From positions 1 through 64,000 of the forward strand of contig NZ_FOBD01000025.1 of assembly GCF_900109515.1 (NCBI RefSeq): DNA of 64,000 bases. The letters are read 5' to 3'. The notes under the pieces were generated by a model. The model was given only the letters and a program-made list of their open reading frames with translations. It had not been told where the DNA came from and ran no database searches. Shown piece after piece: positions 59,261 through 64,000 of this stretch; within the stretch, counting starts at the first letter, position 1; every line of letters starts with the position of its first letter. A program made the position numbers and the translations under genes. This DNA comes from Paenibacillus sp. OK003. GTDB lineage: Bacteria; Bacillota; Bacilli; Paenibacillales; Paenibacillaceae.

Positions 59261-60145
59261 ATGAAATATGCCGCGATAAACGGAGAATTGGTCAATATGG
59301 CGGCAGCCGTGGTTCCGGTGACGGATCACGGCTTTTTGTACGGACTTGGATTGTTCGAGACGTTTCGGACGTATCAGGGAGTTCCTTTTCTGCTGGAGCG
59401 TCATTTGGAGCGGATGGCTTCAGGGTGTCGTGAACTGGGCATTCCTTTCACAACAACAGCAGCGGAGGTAACGGACTGGATCAAAAACCTGTTGCTTGCT
59501 AATGATCTCCAGGATGCCTATGTGCGCTATACGGTATCTGCAGGCGAAGCCCCGCTGGGGTTACCTTCAGGGGATTATGTGAAACCCAATCATATCGTAT
59601 TGGCAAAAGCACTACCTGAACCCTCCCCATCTTTATACGAAAATGGTAAAATGCTTCAACGTCTCTCAACACCCCGTAACACGCCCGAAGGAGAAGTGCG
59701 GTTCAAATCGCTGCATTACATGAACAGCATCCTGGCGAAACGGGAACTGAACGGATACGGGCAGCATGTACAAAGTGCGGAAGGTCTGCAATTAACTCAA
59801 GATGGCTACATAGCTGAGGGGATTGTCAGCAATGTGTTCTGGGTGAGACAGGGCGTACTCTACACGCCTTCACTTGCGACTGGCATTTTGCCGGGAATCA
59901 CCAGAGCCGTTGTACTGGAGCTTGCAGTTCACCAAGGAATACCTTGCCAGGAAGGATTGTTCCCTTGGGAGGAGCTTATACAGGCAGATGAGATCTTTTT
60001 GACAGGCTCTGTTGCTGAACTTGTTCCAGTTACTACATTGCGGGATGAGGATGGAACGGAAACGGTAATCAGCAGCGGACATATAGGCCCGGTTACAGAA
60101 GCACTTCTGGGTATGTACCGGCAGAAAGCGGGGTATACTTCATGA
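59261..60145 (+). CDS. pabC: aminodeoxychorismate lyase
   Basis: Class IV PLP enzyme that releases pyruvate to give p-aminobenzoate. HGFLYGLGLFETFRTYQG near residue 24, FKSLHYMNSILAKREL with the PLP lysine near 150, and EGIVSNVFWV near 186 are typical. It is 294 residues long. It begins two bases after the pabA stop and overlaps folP by four bases. Confidence 0.94.
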   Translation: MKYAAINGELVNMAAAVVPVTDHGFLYGLGLFETFRTYQGVPFLLERHLERMASGCRELGIPFTTTAAEVTDWIKNLLLANDLQDAYVRYTVSAGEAPLGLPSGDYVKPNHIVLAKALPEPSPSLYENGKMLQRLSTPRNTPEGEVRFKSLHYMNSILAKRELNGYGQHVQSAEGLQLTQDGYIAEGIVSNVFWVRQGVLYTPSLATGILPGITRAVVLELAVHQGIPCQEGLFPWEELIQADEIFLTGSVAELVPVTTLRDEDGTETVISSGHIGPVTEALLGMYRQKAGYTS

Positions 60146-61005
60146 CACTTACACCAGTCATCTATGAACGGAATTATGCGTGGGGGCCAGCATCGCTAAA
60201 ACTGGGTACACGTACACTTATTATGGGCATTCTGAATGTCACACCGGACTCCTTCTCGGATGGGGGGCGTTATACCAATGTGGAGCGAGCAGTGGCTCAC
60301 GCCATTCAGATGATGGAAGACGGCGCGGATCTCATTGATATTGGCGGGGAATCCACACGTCCAGGTTCAGATATCGTTGGTGCTGATGAAGAGCTCAGCC
60401 GGATCATTCCGGTCATTGAAGCACTGCGGCAGCAGGCTCCACACATTCCGATATCGGTAGACACCTATAAAGCGGATGTCGCTCGCCAGGCCATTCAAGC
60501 TGGAGCACACATCATCAATGATGTGTGGGGTGCCAAGGCTGACCCGGAGATGGCACGTACTGCGGCAGAACTGGGATGTCCTCTGATCCTAATGCACAAC
60601 CGGCAAGAACGAGACTATACCAACTATTTGGTTGATGTAGTTAGTGATCTTCAGGAGAGTATACAGAGTACACTAGAGGCCGGAGTACATGCTGATCAGA
60701 TTATTTTGGACCCGGGCATTGGCTTTGTGAAAGATCTGAACGAAAATCTGGTGCTCATGTCATCGCTCGGGTTGCTCAATGAGCTGGGATACCCGGTTCT
60801 GCTCGCCACCTCGCGTAAAAGGTTCATCCAGAACACCTTGCAGGTGCAGGCGGATGATGCGCTGGAAGGTACAGCCGCTACGGTTGCTTTTGGCATAGCC
60901 CAAGGATGCCAAATGGTCCGGGTTCATGATGTGAAGCCGATTCGGCGCACGGTGGACATGTGTGATGCCATGCTGTATGCCACTCCAGGCTTGCGGAGGA
61001 AATGA
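60142..61005 (+). CDS. folP: dihydropteroate synthase
   Basis: Joins p-aminobenzoate with the pterin pyrophosphate; target of sulfonamides. Motifs: MGILNVTPDSFSDGGRY near residue 29, IDIGGESTRPGS near 66, HIINDVWG near 122 and ILDPGIGFVKDLNEN near 190. It is 287 residues long. It is coupled to pabC by an ATGA overlap. Confidence 0.96.
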   Translation: MTLTPVIYERNYAWGPASLKLGTRTLIMGILNVTPDSFSDGGRYTNVERAVAHAIQMMEDGADLIDIGGESTRPGSDIVGADEELSRIIPVIEALRQQAPHIPISVDTYKADVARQAIQAGAHIINDVWGAKADPEMARTAAELGCPLILMHNRQERDYTNYLVDVVSDLQESIQSTLEAGVHADQIILDPGIGFVKDLNENLVLMSSLGLLNELGYPVLLATSRKRFIQNTLQVQADDALEGTAATVAFGIAQGCQMVRVHDVKPIRRTVDMCDAMLYATPGLRRK

Positions 61006-61107
61006 TGCTGGCGGGTCAGGTGACCCGTCCAGTGATAGCGCAGCGTTTTGCAATAGAAACGAACAATGAACCATGATTTCATTATATATAGAGGGTAGGC
61101 GGAACTT

Positions 61108-61470
61108 ATGGATAGAATGGTATTGCATCGAATGGAGTATTACGGATATCACGGCGTATTTGCCGAGGAACGGAAGCTGGGGGCGCGTTATTATATTGAT
61201 CTGGAGATCGATATGGATCTGGGTGAGGCTGGGCGTAACGATGATTTGACCAAAACCATCAATTATGCGGAGCTCCATGAGCTGGTCAAACAGATCGTTG
61301 AAAATAAATCATTCCAGTTAATTGAAGCTTTGGGCGAACATATTGCATCTTCTTTACTAGACACTTATACTATTATCAATGCACTGACAGTCAAAGTGAC
61401 GAAGCCGCATCCGCCGTTCGATATTCATTTTGAGGGCGTAACTGTAGAGCTTCGCCGCACAAGAAAGTGA
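61108..61470 (+). CDS. folB: dihydroneopterin aldolase
   Basis: Converts dihydroneopterin to hydroxymethyl-dihydropterin. It has 120 residues with YYGYHGVFAEERKLGARY near the start, KTINYAELHELVKQIVE near 50 and the FQLIEALGEHIA helix. It lies between folP and folK as in other Bacilli. Confidence 0.95.
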   Translation: MDRMVLHRMEYYGYHGVFAEERKLGARYYIDLEIDMDLGEAGRNDDLTKTINYAELHELVKQIVENKSFQLIEALGEHIASSLLDTYTIINALTVKVTKPHPPFDIHFEGVTVELRRTRK

Positions 61471-61479
61471 GAACCGATC

Positions 61480-62028
61480 ATGATTGCACATTCGACCTCT
61501 GAATATTCAGAGGCTTATATTGCTTTAGGGGCTAATTTGGGTGACCGGGAACAGACGCTGCTTGAGGCATTAACGTTGCTGGATGCACATCCTCATATAT
61601 CCGTCCTACGCTGTTCTGCGCTGTATGAGACGGAGCCGGTAGGTTATGTGGACCAGCCAGCGTTTCTGAATATGGCAACTGCGGTACAGACTACACTTTT
61701 GCCGGAGCAGCTGCTCATGGAACTGCTGGAGATTGAAACAAGGCTTGGGCGGGTTCGTGATATCCGTTGGGGCCCTCGTACAGTCGATTTGGATCTGCTT
61801 TGGATGGATGGAGAGACAAGTGATACCGAACGGCTGCAATTGCCGCATCCACGGATGGGTGAACGGGCGTTTGTATTGGTGCCGCTGGCTGACATCGTAA
61901 CCGAAGATGAGCATTCAGGTTTGTATACCTTTGTACAATCATCGTTGTCTGTACTGGATGGAAAGGATGGAATACAGCTTTGGAAAACGTGCAATTGGCC
62001 AATCGAATCCGGGCTTTCCGGAAGCTGA
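61480..62028 (+). CDS. folK: hydroxymethyl-dihydropterin pyrophosphokinase
   Basis: ATP-dependent pyrophosphate transfer before FolP. Motifs: YIALGANLGDREQTL near residue 11, YETEPVGYVDQPAFLNMA near 48, and RWGPRTVDLDLL near 95 with the metal Asp pair. It is 182 residues long. The 3' end overlaps yazB by 49 bases. Confidence 0.95.
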   Translation: MIAHSTSEYSEAYIALGANLGDREQTLLEALTLLDAHPHISVLRCSALYETEPVGYVDQPAFLNMATAVQTTLLPEQLLMELLEIETRLGRVRDIRWGPRTVDLDLLWMDGETSDTERLQLPHPRMGERAFVLVPLADIVTEDEHSGLYTFVQSSLSVLDGKDGIQLWKTCNWPIESGLSGS

Positions 62029-62183
62029 AAGGTTTAACACAACAGGAACTCGCTGCTGAGACGGGCATATCGCTGGCCGTTCTGGGTATGATTGAACGAG
62101 GCAACCGCAAAGTAGTTGAACGAGAGCTGAATCTAATTGCCGGGGTACTGTCGATCAGTATTGAGGAACTACAGGGGAACTAA
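61980..62183 (+). CDS. yazB: small helix-turn-helix protein YazB
   Basis: A 67-residue XRE-type DNA-binding protein: RIRAFRKLKGLTQQELAAETG, then SLAVLGMIERGNRKV. It starts at TTG 61980, inside folK. The gene follows folK in B. subtilis too. Target unknown; the position suggests a regulator of the folate cluster. Confidence 0.88.
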   Translation: MENVQLANRIRAFRKLKGLTQQELAAETGISLAVLGMIERGNRKVVERELNLIAGVLSISIEELQGN

Positions 62184-62320
62184 GGCCGCTTTTTACGAAT
62201 TACTAATAAGAAAACATCGTCATTATTCGTTTATTTTATACAGCAAGAAGTATTAAAGAGTTACACACAACCAGGATTCATACAAGAGTCTCGGATTTAA
62301 AAAGGAGTGGGACGACTACC

Positions 62321-63340
62321 ATGCTTAAAATTGGTGACATTGAAATGAAAAACCAGGTCGTACTTGCGCCGATGGCTGGCGTATGTAATCCGGCTTTTCG
62401 TCTGATCGCAAAAGAATTCGGAACAGGCCTCGTGTGTGCGGAGATGGTGAGTGGCAAAGCCATCGTGCATGGTAACAAGCGCACACGTGAGATGTTGTTT
62501 GTAGATGAACGTGAGAAACCACTGAGTCTGCAAATTTGGGGAGGGGATCGTCAAGCCCTCGTAGAAGCAGCCAAAATTGTGGACAAAGAAACCAATGCTG
62601 ACATCATCGACATTAACATGGGATGCCCTGTGCCTAAAGTGACGAGCTGTGATGCAGGTGCACGCTGGTTGCTTGATCCGAACAAAATTTATGAGATGGT
62701 ATCCGCTGTAGTAGATGCGGTAGATAAGCCAGTTACAGTCAAGATGCGGATCGGCTGGGATAACGAGCATATCTACGTGGTTGAGAATGCACTTGCGGTT
62801 GAACGCGCTGGCGGACAAGCGGTAAGTGTCCACGGTCGTACACGTGAGCAGCTCTACACAGGCACAGCGGATTGGTCACACATTAAAAATGTAAAAGAGG
62901 CTGTCTCCATCCCGGTGATCGGGAACGGAGATGTATCTTCACCGGAAGATGCCCGTCGCATGTTGGATGAAACGGGTTGTGACGGAGTTATGATCGGCCG
63001 TGCCGCCCTGGGTAACCCATGGATGCTGTATCGTACCATTCAATACTTGAGTTCCGGCGAACTGCTTCCTGACCCGAATGGGGAAGAGAAGATTCGGGTT
63101 GCCATTTTGCATATGGACCGCCTGATTGCACTGAAGGGTGAGGCTGTTGCTGTTCGCGAGATGCGTAAACACCTGGCTTGGTATCTGAAAGGACTGAAAG
63201 GATCGGCTCGTATCAAAGACGTTATTATGGAAGAAACCAAACGTGATGAGATGGTGCACATTCTGGAGAATTTTGTAGGACAGCTGCATATCGAAGGTAA
63301 TCTGGAGTCAGAACCGGCATTAGCCGAAAATGCCTCCTGA
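62321..63340 (+). CDS. dusB: tRNA dihydrouridine synthase DusB
   Basis: FMN enzyme that reduces uridines in the tRNA D-loop. VLAPMAGVCNPAFR starts the TIM barrel; NMGCPVPKVTSCDAGA near residue 100 holds the catalytic Cys; HGRTREQLYTG near 168 and GNGDVSSPEDA near 200 complete the site. It is 339 residues long. GGAGTGG precedes ATG 62321. Confidence 0.94.
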   Translation: MLKIGDIEMKNQVVLAPMAGVCNPAFRLIAKEFGTGLVCAEMVSGKAIVHGNKRTREMLFVDEREKPLSLQIWGGDRQALVEAAKIVDKETNADIIDINMGCPVPKVTSCDAGARWLLDPNKIYEMVSAVVDAVDKPVTVKMRIGWDNEHIYVVENALAVERAGGQAVSVHGRTREQLYTGTADWSHIKNVKEAVSIPVIGNGDVSSPEDARRMLDETGCDGVMIGRAALGNPWMLYRTIQYLSSGELLPDPNGEEKIRVAILHMDRLIALKGEAVAVREMRKHLAWYLKGLKGSARIKDVIMEETKRDEMVHILENFVGQLHIEGNLESEPALAENAS

Positions 63341-63374
63341 TCCCCTGCTGTAAAACGTTTACAGCTGTAGGGGG
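63341..63374 (+). terminator. hairpin after dusB
   Basis: CCCCTGCTGTAAA pairs with TTTACAGC and AGGGG with a three-base bulge. There is no T-tract, so termination is uncertain. Confidence 0.4.
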
Positions 63375-63381
63375 CGTAACA

Positions 63382-63410
63382 TTGACTTTTCGAGATCGTT
63401 ACCCTATAAT
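63382..63410 (+). promoter_or_regulatory. sigma-A promoter of greA
   Basis: TTGACT (63382-63387), 17-base spacer, TATAAT (63405-63410). Confidence 0.85.
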
Positions 63411-63584
63411 TTCACAGTATAAATTCGCCATGTGCGTCATAAGGCTAGTGCATCAGGAGGAACGTTCTGTTTCTCCGGAGAACTTCATATAGTTTTGAAG
63501 ATGTATGCGAGCGGAGCTCTGTAAACAGCACTGGTTCCGTTGCCGTGCAATCAAATTATTCCCATGACAGGAGAATCGGTTGAG

Positions 63585-64000
63585 ATGAGCGATAAGGAAG
63601 TTATCCTTACACCAGAGGGACTTAAGAAGCTTGAAGAAGAACTGGAAATGCTGAAATCAGTGAAGCGCCGCGAAGTGGCTGAACGGATTAAGGTAGCCAT
63701 CGGGTATGGAGATATTAGTGAAAACTCCGAGTATGAAGACGCGAAGAACGAACAGGCTTTCATTGAAGGCCGCGTTATTACGTTGGAGAAATTGCTCCGG
63801 AACGCACGGATTATCAACAGCGACGAGATCGATACCGAAGCCGTAAGCGTAGGTGCAACAGTCACTGTAGAAGATCTGGAATTCGGTGATATCACGGAAT
63901 ATACGATTGTAGGTACTGCGGAGTCCAATCCGCTGCAAAACAAAATATCGAACGAAAGCCCTGTTGGAAAAGCCATTCTGGGCAAGAAAAAAGGTACGGT
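63585..64000 (+). CDS. greA: transcription elongation factor GreA (3' end outside the window)
   Basis: The first 138 codons of a GreA-family factor that stimulates RNA cleavage in backtracked polymerase. The N-terminal coiled coil (about 1-75) includes LTPEGLKKLEEELE and, at its tip, the acidic GDISENSEYEDAKNEQ near residue 44. A C-terminal FKBP-like domain starts near 85. AGGAGAA lies 10 bases before ATG 63585. In B. subtilis lysS follows dusB; here greA intervenes. About 20 residues are missing at the window edge. Confidence 0.95.
   Translation, partial: MSDKEVILTPEGLKKLEEELEMLKSVKRREVAERIKVAIGYGDISENSEYEDAKNEQAFIEGRVITLEKLLRNARIINSDEIDTEAVSVGATVTVEDLEFGDITEYTIVGTAESNPLQNKISNESPVGKAILGKKKGT

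Overview
This window is chromosomal DNA from a Gram-positive, endospore-forming Bacillales species, most likely a Paenibacillus. It carries sporulation genes (csfB/gin, fin, yabG, sspF, spoVG, spoVT, yabP, yabQ, spoIIE, yabT) and AGGAGG ribosome-binding sites, with frequent GTG and TTG starts. The gene order largely follows the origin-proximal region of Bacillus subtilis from csfB to the folate cluster. Genus is an inference from protein character and gene order; the species cannot be read from the sequence. No prophage, insertion sequence, CRISPR array or tRNA gene was seen.

Layout. 1-3000: 3' end of a 5S rRNA closing an rRNA operon, a small lipoprotein, a gene-poor stretch with a cluster of DnaA-box-like sites, a reverse-strand membrane protein and the sigma-G inhibitor csfB. 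3100-12300: Orn/Lys/Arg decarboxylase, lrgAB, tmk, darA, yaaR, holB, ricT, yabA, yabB and rsmI. 12500-14500: reverse-strand abrB with a consensus promoter and tandem Spo0A boxes, facing away from an HD-domain dNTPase-like gene with its own Spo0A-box cluster. 14700-25100: tatD, a cyclic-di-AMP riboswitch with terminator in front of a 3D-domain cell-wall protein, rnmV, rsmA, yabG, veg, sspF, ispE, purR, spoVG and glmU. 25100-37200: prs, a short reverse-strand gene, pth, fin, mfd, a PrsA-like foldase, spoVT, a MurJ/SpoVB-type flippase and the MazG fusion protein. 37400-49200: HU, rqcP, yabP, yabQ, divIC, yabR, spoIIE, yabS, yabT, tilS, hpt and ftsH. 49300-64000: nadA-nadB-nadC-coaX, hslO, a second parvulin-type foldase, cysK, the pabB-pabA-pabC-folP-folB-folK-yazB-dusB folate cluster, and the start of greA.

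How the genes work together. The region mixes housekeeping functions (replication, transcription-coupled repair, tRNA and rRNA modification, PRPP and nucleotide salvage, UDP-GlcNAc, isoprenoid, NAD, CoA and folate synthesis) with sporulation control. Two cyclic-di-AMP receivers are present: the PII-like protein DarA and the riboswitch. Spo0A is predicted to act at three or more sites: abrB, the HD-domain gene and spoIIE.

The least explained items are the extra-origin DnaA-box cluster, a long multi-hairpin intergenic element before pth, two internal very GC-rich gene segments (in the decarboxylase and the flippase), a small reverse-strand gene after prs, and two micro-ORFs (before spoVG and before csfB).
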